Below are positions 33,934 through 42,003 of a stretch of DNA of 64,000 nt, one piece after another. Origin of the DNA: Galactobacter sp052108535 (GTDB lineage Bacteria; Actinomycetota; Actinomycetes; Actinomycetales; Micrococcaceae); contig JBQDZM010000012.1 in the NCBI GenBank assembly GCA_052108535.1, forward strand, positions 12,381 through 76,380. The letters are read 5' to 3'. The notes under the pieces were generated by a model, which searched no databases, was not told the DNA's origin, and was given only the letters and a program-made list of their open reading frames with translations. Every line of letters begins with the position of its first letter. Positions within the stretch are counted from its first letter, which is position 1. The position numbers and the translations under genes are program-made.

Positions 33934-35496
33934 ATGTCCGTCACCGGATTCACCGGCATCAACGTCGCGTCCGTCCTGTATGAAAGCTCCCGCCGCCATC
34001 CGGAACGTACGGCGGTGTCGATGGGGCCTCAGGCGGTCACCTACTCCGACCTCTGGGATCAGACCCGAACCTACGCCGGGGCGTTGAAGGCCAAGGGAAT
34101 CGGTGAGGGGTCCAAGGTCGCAGTCCTGATGCCCAACGTCCCGGACTTTGCCCGCGTCTACTACGCGATTCTGGCCCTGGGTGCCACGGTGGTCCCGGTC
34201 CACGCCCTGTTGAAGCGTCACGAGATCGAGTACATCCTCACCGACGTCGGCGCAGACCTGATGGTGATCGCCGCACCCCTCCTCGGCGAGGGAGCCCCGG
34301 GTTCCGCTGCGGCAGGCGTCGAGGTGCTGACCGTGCTGGCTCCGGAGGAACTCGGGACCACCCGGCTGGAGGACCTGGCCAAGGACGCCACCCCCGTCGA
34401 GGGACTTCTCTACCGTCACCCCGAGGACATCGCCGCGATCCTCTACACCTCCGGCACCACAGGCAAGCCCAAGGGAGCCAAACTCTCCCACTTCGCCCTG
34501 CTGGAGCAGACCTCCACACTGCTGGCGGGTCAGGTTTTCGACCTGACCTACGAGGACAAGATGCTCGGCGCGCTGCCGATGTTCCACATCTTTGGCCAGA
34601 CCGCCGTCCTCAACGTCGGCATCCGCGCGGGTGCGGAGATCGTCATGGTGCCGAAGTTCAATCCGGCCGACGCCTGGAACGCACTCCTAGATGACGGCAT
34701 CACCATCATGGCGGGCGTGCCCACCATGTACGTGGGGCTGATCGCGGCCGCGAAGGACCGTGAAGGCACCCCACCCAAGCTCAAGTACGGCATCTCCGGC
34801 GGTGCGGCGCTGCCCGTGTCCATCCTGGAGCGCTTTGAGCAGGTCTCCGGTGGCGCCAAGATCCACGAGGGGTACGGCCTGACCGAGACCTCTCCCGTGG
34901 TCAGCTTCAACCATGTGGGCCGCCCCACCCGTCCCGGCACCATTGGTCAGCCGATCTGGGGGATTGAGGCGGAGATCGCGGATGCCACCGACCCCACCGC
35001 CATTCAGCTGCTCCCGCACGGCGAACTGGGCGAGATCGTGGTGCGCGGTCACTGCCTCTTCTCCGGCTACCTGAACCGTGACGACGCCACCGCGGAGGCC
35101 GTGGTGGATGGCTGGTTCCGGACCGGGGACCTTGGCACCAAGGATGACGATGACTACATCACCATCGTGGACCGTAAGAAGGACATGGTGCTGCGTAACG
35201 GCTACAACGTCTACCCGCGGGAGGTGGAGGAGGCCATCCTCACCCACCCGGAGATCACCAACGTCGCGGTGTTCGGCGTCCCGGACGAGAAGCATGGTCA
35301 GGAGGTCGCGGCGGCCGTCACGTTGGCTGCGGAGTCGACGCTGACGGAGCAGGACATTGTGGACTACGCCTCCGAGCGGCTCGCGGCGTACAAGTTCCCG
35401 CGTCAGGTGCACCTGGTCAAGGAGTTCCCGCTTGGCCCCTCCGGCAAGATCCTGAAGCGTGAATTGGTGGCCCAATACACCGACCAGGCGGACTGA
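33934..35496 (+). CDS. Long-chain fatty acid-CoA ligase / acyl-CoA synthetase
   Basis: This is an adenylate-forming enzyme (ANL superfamily) of 520 residues that activates a carboxylic acid, probably a fatty acid, to its acyl-CoA. It shows the P-loop AILYTSGTTGKPKGAKLSH, the GYGLTETSP motif, the hinge VDRKKDMVLRNGYNVYPREVE and the catalytic lysine in GPSGKILKREL near the C-terminus. Chain-length preference cannot be told. The start ATG 33934 follows GAGGAGG. A sigma-70-type promoter with a palindromic operator precedes it; the downstream kinase has its own promoter. Confidence 0.92.
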   Translation: MSVTGFTGINVASVLYESSRRHPERTAVSMGPQAVTYSDLWDQTRTYAGALKAKGIGEGSKVAVLMPNVPDFARVYYAILALGATVVPVHALLKRHEIEYILTDVGADLMVIAAPLLGEGAPGSAAAGVEVLTVLAPEELGTTRLEDLAKDATPVEGLLYRHPEDIAAILYTSGTTGKPKGAKLSHFALLEQTSTLLAGQVFDLTYEDKMLGALPMFHIFGQTAVLNVGIRAGAEIVMVPKFNPADAWNALLDDGITIMAGVPTMYVGLIAAAKDREGTPPKLKYGISGGAALPVSILERFEQVSGGAKIHEGYGLTETSPVVSFNHVGRPTRPGTIGQPIWGIEAEIADATDPTAIQLLPHGELGEIVVRGHCLFSGYLNRDDATAEAVVDGWFRTGDLGTKDDDDYITIVDRKKDMVLRNGYNVYPREVEEAILTHPEITNVAVFGVPDEKHGQEVAAAVTLAAESTLTEQDIVDYASERLAAYKFPRQVHLVKEFPLGPSGKILKRELVAQYTDQAD

Positions 35497-35504
35497 ACAG
35501 GTCT

Positions 35505-35510
35505 TAAGCT
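35505..35510 (+). promoter_or_regulatory. -10 box (TAAGCT), leaderless promoter
   Basis: TAAGCT ends six bases before ATG 35517 with GGGCGG between, which may also serve as a weak ribosome-binding site. Confidence 0.35.
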
Positions 35511-35516
35511 GGGCGG

Positions 35517-36527
35517 ATGATTCCGTCCGCTGACGTGCACATCGACGTCCATCTGGTGCGGCGTCTGCTTCAAGAGCAGGCGCCGCAGCTGGCCTCCCTG
35601 CCCTTACGCAAGGTGGCGGAGGGCTGGGATAACGTCATGGTTCGCGTGGGTGAGGAGCTGGTGGTGCGGCTGCCGCGGCGCGAGATCGCCGGCCGCATGT
35701 TCGTCAACGAGGTCACGTGGGCGCCGCTGTTGGCTCCGGGTCTTCCGCTGCCCATCCCCGTGCCGCGTCTGGTGGGGGAGCCCGGATGCGGATACCCCTA
35801 CCCGTGGGCCGTCTCCGACTGGTTGCCGGGAACCACGGCTGCCGCGTTCGGCGCAGCGGAGCGGGATGCTTACGCGCCCCAGTTGGCGCGCTTTTTGGCG
35901 GCATTCCATCGGCCGGCATCGACGCTTCTTCCTATGTCCGACGACGCGTGCCCGGTCGCCGTACCCTCGTCGCCTTCGGCGACGCCCAGCGCCTCGTCGC
36001 CCAGCGCCGCGACGGCGTATCCGGTTAACTCGGTTCGAGGTGTCCCCGTCGCAGCACGATCGCAGGTGTGGTGGGAGCGCCTCGTCGATGCGCAGCCGCT
36101 GCTGGCCCCGGGGGTTTTCACAGTGTTGGAGGGCATGATCCACACCGCAGAGGACGCCGCAGAATGGGTCAGGGAACCGGTCTGGATCCATGGTGATCCG
36201 CACCTGCTCAACGTGCTCGCGGAAGCCGAGACGGGGCCGTCGGGCATTGAAGCGAACCGGGCGCGCGCAGCGCGGCTGACCGGCGTGGTGGACCTGGGCG
36301 ATGTCACCGTGGGAGACCCAGCCAGCGACCTCGCCGAGGCGGTGCGGCACTTCACGCGCGCCGGGCAGGAGACGTTCCGGCGGGTGTATCAGGCGGAAGC
36401 TGGCCACAGCGACCAGGCGCTGTGGGATAGAGCCCAGGGCTGGAGCGTCAACCTGCTGCTGACCTCCCTGACCCACCAGGACCCGCTCGGGGTGGCGGCG
36501 CGGGAAGCGCTGGCCAGACTGGTCTGA
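35517..36527 (+). CDS. Phosphotransferase (aminoglycoside phosphotransferase fold)
   Basis: A 336-residue APH-family kinase: N-lobe with AEGWDNVMVRVGEELVVRLPRR, catalytic loop WIHGDPHLLNVL with the essential Asp, and GVVDLGDVTVGDPASDLAEA carrying the metal Asp. APH-fold enzymes phosphorylate antibiotics, homoserine, choline or sugars; there is no sign that this one acts on aminoglycosides. Two low-complexity inserts contain family P half-elements: residues about 140-168 (from PMSDDACP, Ser/Ala/Pro-rich) and about 241-247 (GPSGIEA). Both read in frame and avoid the catalytic core. Confidence 0.85.
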   Translation: MIPSADVHIDVHLVRRLLQEQAPQLASLPLRKVAEGWDNVMVRVGEELVVRLPRREIAGRMFVNEVTWAPLLAPGLPLPIPVPRLVGEPGCGYPYPWAVSDWLPGTTAAAFGAAERDAYAPQLARFLAAFHRPASTLLPMSDDACPVAVPSSPSATPSASSPSAATAYPVNSVRGVPVAARSQVWWERLVDAQPLLAPGVFTVLEGMIHTAEDAAEWVREPVWIHGDPHLLNVLAEAETGPSGIEANRARAARLTGVVDLGDVTVGDPASDLAEAVRHFTRAGQETFRRVYQAEAGHSDQALWDRAQGWSVNLLLTSLTHQDPLGVAAREALARLV

Positions 36528-36536
36528 TCCGCGGGC

Positions 36537-36584
36537 GTCGTGACTCTGCTGTGTCGTGAATCTGCTGCGTCGTGGATCTGCTGA
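36537..36584. repeat. Three tandem 16-bp repeats
   Basis: Consecutive units GTCGTGACTCTGCTGT, GTCGTGAATCTGCTGC and GTCGTGGATCTGCTGA differ only at positions 8 and 16. They lie between the phosphotransferase stop and the XRE gene and could be a binding array or a simple tandem expansion. Confidence 0.8.
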
Positions 36585-36632
36585 GAGCGGATCGGGCTGA
36601 CGCGGGGACACCGGACGGGTCAGGCTGGTGGC

Positions 36633-37070
36633 ATGAACACCGGTCAACACACCCAGGCCCGCCCGCTGCTGTGGAGGGAGGCGGTGGGGTCCGTGCTGCG
36701 CCGGATTCGGCTGCGGCGGCGACTGCGCCTCGTGGATGTTGCCGAGCGTGCCGGGGTGTCGGCCCAATACCTCTCCGAGATGGAACGAGGGATGAAGGAC
36801 CCGTCCTCGGAGATGCTCGCCGCGACCGCGGGCGCCCTGGACCTTGGGGTGGGGGCTGTGGCCCGGCTGGCCTCGGAGATCATGGATCGCACCAGGGTCG
36901 CGGCGGGGGCCGGGGTACGTTCGGGTGCTGGCGTTGCCCGGACCGAGCAGGTCCTGGTGCTGACGTCGGGCGTGGACGGTGCGGCTTCGTCGGCCGGCCT
37001 CGCGTCACCCGGCTCGGCCACAACACTGGCGTCGGCCGGTTCCCGCGCAGCGTTCCAGTTGGCGGCGTAA
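36633..37070 (+). CDS. XRE-family regulator next to clpP genes (ClgR/PopR-like)
   Basis: A 145-residue protein with one helix-turn-helix domain at residues about 13-70 (WREAVGSVLRRIRLRRRLRLVDVAERAGVSAQYLSEMERGMKDPSSEMLAATAGAL), closely resembling ClgR and PopR, the regulators of clp protease genes in actinobacteria. The C-terminal half is Ala/Ser/Gly-rich; the final LAA resembles the hydrophobic C-termini through which these regulators are themselves degraded by ClpP. It is convergent with the clpP pair 10 bp away, the expected context for PopR. Activity as clpP regulator is inferred. Confidence 0.8.
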   Translation: MNTGQHTQARPLLWREAVGSVLRRIRLRRRLRLVDVAERAGVSAQYLSEMERGMKDPSSEMLAATAGALDLGVGAVARLASEIMDRTRVAAGAGVRSGAGVARTEQVLVLTSGVDGAASSAGLASPGSATTLASAGSRAAFQLAA

Positions 37071-37080
37071 CGAACCCTGG

Positions 37081-37746
37081 TCACGACGTGGCGGCCGACG
37101 CGCTGGACCCTGCCTGCCGCGACCCGTTGCGACTCGGGCCGACGGACCCATCGGCTCTGGATTCGATGACCAGGTCAGCCACGCCGAAATCCACTGCAGC
37201 CTGACCCGGGAGAATCAGCGTCCGGTCGGTGGCGGTACGGATCTGCTCAGGTGTGTGGCCGGTCGCGGCAGCCAGGAGTTCCTCGACGACCCCGCGCACC
37301 CTCAGGACCTCCTCGGCCTCAGGGATGAGGTCGGGGATGGCCCTGCGACCGGATTCCGCGGCCACCTGCTGCACCACGACTCTGGCATGCGGCAACACCA
37401 TGCGGTGCCCAGGCTCGGCCCCGGCAAGCAGGAGTGCCGCTGCTCCGACCGCCTGACCCACCACCGTCGCCGTGACCGGACAGCGAACAAAACGCATGGT
37501 GTCGTGGATGGCCAACGCCGCGAATTCGTCGGCGCCGGAGGAGTTCAGCACCAGATCGATCGGGGTCTGCGGGGACTCATTCTCCAAGTGCAACAGCTGC
37601 GCGATCACACTCGTCGCGACGCCCTGGTCAATCGGGGTCCCGATCACCACGATCCGGTCGGAAACCAGGCGGGAGAAGACGTCGGTGACGCGCTCACCGC
37701 CGGTCGGTGTGCGTTCGATGACGCTGGGGATCGTGTAGCTGCTCAT
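37081..37746 (-). CDS. ClpP-like protein with lost catalytic triad
   Basis: A 221-residue ClpP-fold protein. Aligning with E. coli ClpP, the catalytic serine region GMAASMG is GQAVGAA (Gly101 in place of Ser), the histidine in IMIHQP is VVVQQV (Gln126), and the aspartate in TERDRF is TDRTLI (Thr). All three catalytic residues are gone, so it cannot cut peptides and probably serves as a structural partner in a mixed tetradecamer, like the ClpR subunits of plastids and cyanobacteria. Its ATG overlaps the upstream clpP stop (ATGA). The C-terminus has a Ser/Ala/Arg-rich tail. Confidence 0.85.
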   Translation of the reverse strand: MSSYTIPSVIERTPTGGERVTDVFSRLVSDRIVVIGTPIDQGVATSVIAQLLHLENESPQTPIDLVLNSSGADEFAALAIHDTMRFVRCPVTATVVGQAVGAAALLLAGAEPGHRMVLPHARVVVQQVAAESGRRAIPDLIPEAEEVLRVRGVVEELLAAATGHTPEQIRTATDRTLILPGQAAVDFGVADLVIESRADGSVGPSRNGSRQAGSSASAATS

Positions 37747-38378
37747 CGGTCCTCTCCCATGCTTGGTCCGCTCAGCCCGGTGCTCTGTCGACGGGTCACA
37801 GTGAGGACCGGGGTCAGGTCGGTGACCACGTGGTCCACGAAGCCGTAGTCCTTGGCCTCGTCCGCCTCGAAGATCCGGTCGCGTTGGGAGTCTTCGGTGA
37901 TGCTCTCCAGGGGCTGTCCAGTGTGCTGGGCGATGAGTCCGAGCACCACATCGCGATTGCGGCGCAGATGTTCTGCCTGCAAGGAGATGTCCACGGCGGT
38001 TCCGCCGAAGCCGGAGGAGCCCTGGTGCAGCAGCACCGTGGAGTGCGGGAGCGCGTAGCGTTTTCCCTGGGTTCCGGCGGAGAGCAGGAACTGACCGGCG
38101 GAATAGGCCATGCCAAGGGCTACGGTGCGGACGTCATTGGGGATGAGGGTCATGACGTCCGCGATAGCGAGCATGCCGGGGACCGAGCCACCTGGCGAAT
38201 TGATCAGGAGGACGATGTCCTGGGACGGATCCTGTTGGGAGAGCTGGATCAGTTGGGACAACAACAGCGACGTGTTGTCGTCCTCGAGGGCACGGTCCAA
38301 CAGGATGATGCGTCGGGCAGCGAGTTCGGTGGCGGTGGCCGCAGCGAGGGCTGGTGGTGGGGCTGGTACGTGTGTCAT
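37743..38378 (-). CDS. clpP: ATP-dependent Clp protease proteolytic subunit (active)
   Basis: A 211-residue ClpP with an intact triad: S93 (GMAYSAGQF, a variant of AASM), H118 (TVLLHQG) and D167 (SQRDRIF). It degrades proteins when docked to a Clp ATPase such as ClpX or ClpC. The N-terminus MTHVPAPPPALAAATATELAARRI lacks a long propeptide. ATG 38378 is chosen; an in-frame extension back to 38576 has no family similarity. It is the first gene of a two-gene operon with the inactive paralogue, divergent from tpx, like a clpP3-clpP4 type second operon. Confidence 0.88.
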   Translation of the reverse strand: MTHVPAPPPALAAATATELAARRIILLDRALEDDNTSLLLSQLIQLSQQDPSQDIVLLINSPGGSVPGMLAIADVMTLIPNDVRTVALGMAYSAGQFLLSAGTQGKRYALPHSTVLLHQGSSGFGGTAVDISLQAEHLRRNRDVVLGLIAQHTGQPLESITEDSQRDRIFEADEAKDYGFVDHVVTDLTPVLTVTRRQSTGLSGPSMGEDR

Positions 38379-38540
38379 GTCGTCGAGGATTCCGTCGAGG
38401 TCCTCCGCGACGAAGCGGACGCCGCTACGAGCGGATCCGCTCACGGCAGGGTGGAACCACTCCGGGCCGGCGCAGCACGTTCGCCCTGGGCGTTTCCCTA
38501 CCCCGACGTGTCGGCAACGCTCGCGTGCAAGGATGGAGTC

Positions 38541-39038
38541 ATGGCTACTACTGCATTCGATGGAACCCCCGCCCACACCGTCGGTGAGCTCCCCGCTGTG
38601 GGCTCCAAGGCCCCCAGCTTCACCACGGTCAACACCGAACTGGCCGAAGTCAGCGAGACCGACTTTGCCGGTAAGCGCGTCGTCTTGAACATCTTCCCGT
38701 CCGTGGACACCGGTATCTGCGCCCAGAGTGTGCGTGAGTTCAACAAGCGCGCCGCGGGCCTGGACAACACCGTCGTGGTGACCGTGTCCAAGGACCTCCC
38801 CTTCGCCCTGGGCCGCTTCTGCGGGGCCGAGGGCATCGACAACGTCATCACCACCTCTGCCTTCCGCTCCAGCTTCGGCGAGGACTACGGCGTCACCCTG
38901 ACCGACTCCCTGCTGGCCGGCGCACTGGCCCGCTCCGTGGTGATCATCGGTGAAGACGGCAACGTGATCTACTCGCAGCTGGTCCCGGAGATCAAGACCG
39001 AGCCCGACTACGACGCAGCGGTCGCGGCACTGTCCTGA
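38541..39038 (+). CDS. tpx: Thiol peroxidase (Tpx)
   Basis: A 165-residue atypical 2-Cys peroxiredoxin that reduces H2O2 and organic peroxides with electrons from thioredoxin. The peroxidatic cysteine is C60 in FPSVDTGICAQSVREFN and the resolving cysteine C94 in ALGRFCGAEG, both in the canonical Tpx positions. ATG 38541 follows AAGGA by seven bases; AAGGAT may instead be a weak -10 box of a leaderless transcript. A strong hairpin follows the stop. Confidence 0.95.
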   Translation: MATTAFDGTPAHTVGELPAVGSKAPSFTTVNTELAEVSETDFAGKRVVLNIFPSVDTGICAQSVREFNKRAAGLDNTVVVTVSKDLPFALGRFCGAEGIDNVITTSAFRSSFGEDYGVTLTDSLLAGALARSVVIIGEDGNVIYSQLVPEIKTEPDYDAAVAALS

Positions 39039-39054
39039 TCCTGCCCCCGGTCCC

Positions 39055-39115
39055 AGAGCCGGGTTTTCACCTCAGAGCCGGGCTGACCCCAGCTCAGAGG
39101 TGAGAACCCGGCTCT
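39055..39115. terminator. Bidirectional terminator of tpx and the convergent kinase
   Basis: Two 24-base arms (AGAGCCGGGTTTTCACCTC... and its near-complement) pair with two mismatches. The kinase stop codon at 39094 lies inside the element. Confidence 0.8.
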
Positions 39116-39996
39116 TCCGCGTTCAGGACTAGACGCGCGGCTGCTGCGGCCACGTCCAGCCGGGGCAAGGTCTTGCGCAGCAGCCGGTCCACACGACGAA
39201 GGGCGACGCCCGCGGCCTGCCGCTGCGCGGCGTCGTGCACTCTGATCAGCGCCAGGTGCCCCATCCACACCCCGGCCCTGGCGGCGAAGCGGGAGTCCGG
39301 GGCGGCGGCGAGCGCATCCGGCCCGTGCCAGAGCGCGAGGTGGGCCAGATTGATGGCGGGATCCCATCTGGCTGCGTGGTCCCAGTCCAGGATCCCGACC
39401 ACGCGCTCGCCGTCCCAACGCATGTTGTCCCCGGCCAGATCCCCGTGAACCAGCCCCACCGCCTCGCCCTCGATGGCTTCCAATGCCTCCCAGATGGCCT
39501 CGGCCTGGGGCTGGTTCCGGGCGGGGAGGAGGGTCCGGGTGATGTCCCGGCGCGAAGCATCCCACCTGGGGTGCACCGCGTAGGCAGGTTCTACGTGAGT
39601 CCGCCACGCAGATTCAGGAACCGAAACCAGCTCCTGGAGCAACCGGCTCAAGGAGGCCACGTCGCAGCAGTGCGGCGGGTGCTGCACACCCGTGACATAC
39701 CTCTGCCCGACGGCGCGCGTCCCAGTTCGCGACAATTGCGTCACCTCGGTGAGGGGTGTGGGCACCTGCCACGTCAGATGCGGTGCAAGGGCGTTGAGGA
39801 GTGCCATGCGGCGGGGGAGAGCGGTGGCGACCTCCAGACGGCGCGCCATACGCAGGACGGCTCGTGGCTCAGCGTCGCCGGGGATCACCACGAGGTGGTC
39901 GTCCCCGCCCTCCTCGACATGGCCGCCCGCCCAGTCGTGGCCGGGTAACAGGTCCATGGCGTCCAGGGCTTCGGCCTGAGTGGGTGTCCTGGACAT
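39094..39996 (-). CDS. Phosphotransferase (APH fold)
   Basis: A 300-residue aminoglycoside-phosphotransferase-family kinase with the catalytic loop LVHGDLAGDNMRW and the metal-binding GILDWDHAARWDPAINLA. Substrate unknown. The last codons lie within the terminator stem shared with tpx, so the C-terminal NAEEPGSHL is encoded by the hairpin arm. It is unrelated in detail to the kinase at 35517. Start ATG 39996; no convincing ribosome-binding site is seen. Confidence 0.82.
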   Translation of the reverse strand: MSRTPTQAEALDAMDLLPGHDWAGGHVEEGGDDHLVVIPGDAEPRAVLRMARRLEVATALPRRMALLNALAPHLTWQVPTPLTEVTQLSRTGTRAVGQRYVTGVQHPPHCCDVASLSRLLQELVSVPESAWRTHVEPAYAVHPRWDASRRDITRTLLPARNQPQAEAIWEALEAIEGEAVGLVHGDLAGDNMRWDGERVVGILDWDHAARWDPAINLAHLALWHGPDALAAAPDSRFAARAGVWMGHLALIRVHDAAQRQAAGVALRRVDRLLRKTLPRLDVAAAAARLVLNAEEPGSHL

Positions 39997-40031
39997 GGTC
40001 CCCAGCGTAGGCGACCCGCGCGGGCCCGTTG

Positions 40032-40105
40032 CAATGCAGGCGCAGAATCCAATGCAGGCGCAGACGGGCCATATGCGCCTGCGTTGAGATCTCCGCCTGC
40101 GTTGG
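40032..40105. repeat. Palindromic repeat family Q
   Basis: Units CAATGCAGGCGCAGA and CCAATGCAGGCGCAGA are followed by two inverted units (TGCGCCTGCGTTGA and CCGCCTGCGTTGG) around GGGCCATA. It lies in the divergent spacer between the kinase and the CPBP gene. Confidence 0.85.
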
Positions 40106-40148
40106 AAGCCAGTCTCGGGTCGGAAGCCAGTCTTGGGTAGCCGTGCCC

Positions 40149-40154
40149 TAACGT
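40149..40154 (+). promoter_or_regulatory. -10 box (TAACGT), leaderless promoter
   Basis: TAACGT ends six bases before the GTG start at 40161. Confidence 0.45.
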
Positions 40155-40160
40155 TGAGGT

Positions 40161-40928
40161 GTGACCGACGTGCAACCGACTCCGAAACGCTCCGTGCTGA
40201 TCTGGGAGATCGTGATCGTCCTGGGCCTCTCCCTGGGACGTTCCGGCGTCAATGCACTGATCAACCTGGTGGACCTGGCCTCGCGCGGGCCCATCTCGCA
40301 CGGCACGGCCAACCTCAACGCCTCCGCCAGCCCTCGCCCATGGATCGACCTGAGCTATCAGGTCTCCGATCTGCTCTTCGCCCTGGCGCCGGTGGCGTTG
40401 GTTCTATGGTTGCTTGCCCGGTATCCCGGCGGCCACCCAGCGCGGCTGGTGGGTTTGGACGGAAAGCGACCAGGAGGCGACGCATGGCGCGGGGTGGCCC
40501 TGTTCGCGGTGATCGGAGCAGGAACTCTGGGCGTCTACAGCCTGGGCCGCGAGCTCGGCCTCACCACGGCCATCCAGACCAACGGCCTGGGGGAGTACTG
40601 GTGGACCATCCCCATCCTGCTGCTTGCCGCACTGAAGAACGGCCTGCTGGAGGAAGTCGTGGTGGTGGGCTACCTCGTGGACCGGTTGGAACGCCTCGGC
40701 TTGCGGGTCTGGTCCATCATCGCGTTGACCGCACTCCTGCGCGGCTCCTACCACCTGTATCAAGGCATCGGCCCGTTCATCGGCAACGTCCTGATGGGCA
40801 TGATTTTCACGGCCGTGTACCTGCGCTACCGACGCGTCATGCCCCTGGTGATCGCACACTTCCTGCTGGATGCCGTGGGCTTCGTAGGATACCCACTGCT
40901 GGCGCAATGGTTCGGTTACGGCGGCTGA
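40161..40928 (+). CDS. CPBP family intramembrane metalloprotease (CAAX-like)
   Basis: A 255-residue membrane protein with about seven hydrophobic segments. The conserved CPBP motifs are present in order: EEVVVVGYLVDRLE (the EExxxR-type motif 1, here with the arginine after LVD), RGSYHLYQG (motif 2 with its histidine), and the last helix IAHFLLDAVG (motif 3 H and D). Prokaryotic members act in bacteriocin immunity, sensor processing or are uncharacterised. No bacteriocin gene is adjacent. GTG 40161 follows a leaderless promoter. Confidence 0.85.
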   Translation: MTDVQPTPKRSVLIWEIVIVLGLSLGRSGVNALINLVDLASRGPISHGTANLNASASPRPWIDLSYQVSDLLFALAPVALVLWLLARYPGGHPARLVGLDGKRPGGDAWRGVALFAVIGAGTLGVYSLGRELGLTTAIQTNGLGEYWWTIPILLLAALKNGLLEEVVVVGYLVDRLERLGLRVWSIIALTALLRGSYHLYQGIGPFIGNVLMGMIFTAVYLRYRRVMPLVIAHFLLDAVGFVGYPLLAQWFGYGG

Positions 40929-40956
40929 GGTTCGGCGACGGCGGAGGGGGCAGCGA

Positions 40957-41613
40957 TCAGATCGTGACGGTGCCCTTGGGCGTCTCGAACGTGACGGACA
41001 TCAGGCCTGGCGTGCCCGCGGGGGCGGTGTATTCCACCTTGAGTCCAACGGCGGGGGAGACGGCAGGCCCGCCGAGCCAGTCCAGCACGCGGGAACGGTT
41101 CCCCGCCAGCTTCAGACCGCGCAATGAACCGACCGGGTTCGGCAGGGCAGCCGAGGGGTGCAACGGCAGTTTGTCGTCGTCCCAGCGCAGGATGTAGGGC
41201 AACTGCGGGTCGGCAATGAGGCCCTTGATGCCGATCTGCTTCCAGGTCAGGTCGCGGCCGTCGGGAAAACGGCGGTGACCCTTGACGGCCTGCCGACCGA
41301 GGCGCCGTTCGAAGGGAGCGAGGTCGTCCACTCGAACCACCCACCCCATCCAGCCGCCGCCTGCCTCCGAGCGCGCCCGCACGGCCTGACCAAAGGGTTC
41401 CTTGAGGCTGGCCGGGTGTTCCAGCACCTCGACGACCTCCAAGAACTGGCGATTCCGCAGCGGGAAGATCACATTCCGGGTGCCGAAGGAAGGATGCACT
41501 CCGCCCCGCACGAATTCGAGCCCGAGCTTCGCGGACATGCGCTCGGCGGTGGGGATGAGGCCGTCGGGGCCGCAGGCGTAGGAGACGTGATCCAACATCA
41601 TGCTGCTTACCAT
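40957..41613 (-). CDS. VOC/glyoxalase-like domain protein
   Basis: A 218-residue protein of the glyoxalase-like type (Glyoxalase_3). It begins LDHVSYACGPDGLIPTAERMSAKLG, has the metal-ligand-like ending of the first half GTRNVIFPLRNRQFLEVVEVLEHP, and contains the second-half segments PYILRWDDD and GLKVEYTAPAG. The reaction is unknown. ATG 41613 and the ATG pair at 41601/41598 are all possible starts. It is convergent with the CPBP gene and divergent from the SAM riboswitch and metY. Confidence 0.8.
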   Translation of the reverse strand: MVSSMMLDHVSYACGPDGLIPTAERMSAKLGLEFVRGGVHPSFGTRNVIFPLRNRQFLEVVEVLEHPASLKEPFGQAVRARSEAGGGWMGWVVRVDDLAPFERRLGRQAVKGHRRFPDGRDLTWKQIGIKGLIADPQLPYILRWDDDKLPLHPSAALPNPVGSLRGLKLAGNRSRVLDWLGGPAVSPAVGLKVEYTAPAGTPGLMSVTFETPKGTVTI

Positions 41614-41785
41614 CCCATTACCGTCAGTGGCTCTCCACTGAGGCAGGCCTCAGCGGAAAGCGCAACGCACCTATGGTGCCTAAGGGTGACCGGTTAAAGG
41701 CCAGTGGGATTGGGCACCAGCGCGCTGCGGTTTGCGACGTCATCCAGGTTGCGCCGCGCGCCCCGGACCGACCACACTTGGACTT

Positions 41786-41870
41786 AGGTCATGAGCGCCA
41801 GCATCAAGCCCCGGCTTGCTGGCCGGCAACCCTCCCTCCGCGGCGGGGTGCCCCGGGTGAAGACCTGGTC
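41786..41870 (+). promoter_or_regulatory. SAM-IV riboswitch
   Basis: The leader of metY contains the conserved SAM-IV core in order: GGTCATGAGCGCCAGC, ATCAAGCCCCGGCTTGCTGG, CCGGCAACCCTCC, CCGCGGCGGGGTGCCCCGGG and GTGAAGACC. These match the actinobacterial SAM-IV consensus, with the closing helix GGTC/GACC. The expression platform lies between here and the start codon; a GCGGACGATACC hairpin (about 41928-41957) is a candidate element. Binding S-adenosylmethionine should lower metY-metX expression. Confidence 0.88.
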
Positions 41871-42003
41871 TTGCGCGGAACCCCGCACAAGGCAAGCGCG
41901 GGAGCACGCTCTTGAGATCTCCGCGGACGATACCCATACCGGTATCCGTGCGCGGAAGGACCAGGTTAGGCGGTGCCCCATCAGCAGAAAGGGCATCCGC
42001 CCC

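Noticed and set aside
35517..36527. Aminoglycoside resistance gene
   Set aside because: The APH fold is shared by many kinases; nothing specific to aminoglycoside recognition is visible.
39700..39725. Further family P end inside the kinase at 39094
   Set aside because: CTGCCCGACGGCGCG occurs but without a partner end or low-complexity insert; it may be chance in high-GC coding sequence.
41791..42003. N-terminal extension of MetY beginning inside the riboswitch
   Set aside because: It would translate the conserved SAM-IV core; the MetY family starts at ATG 42004.
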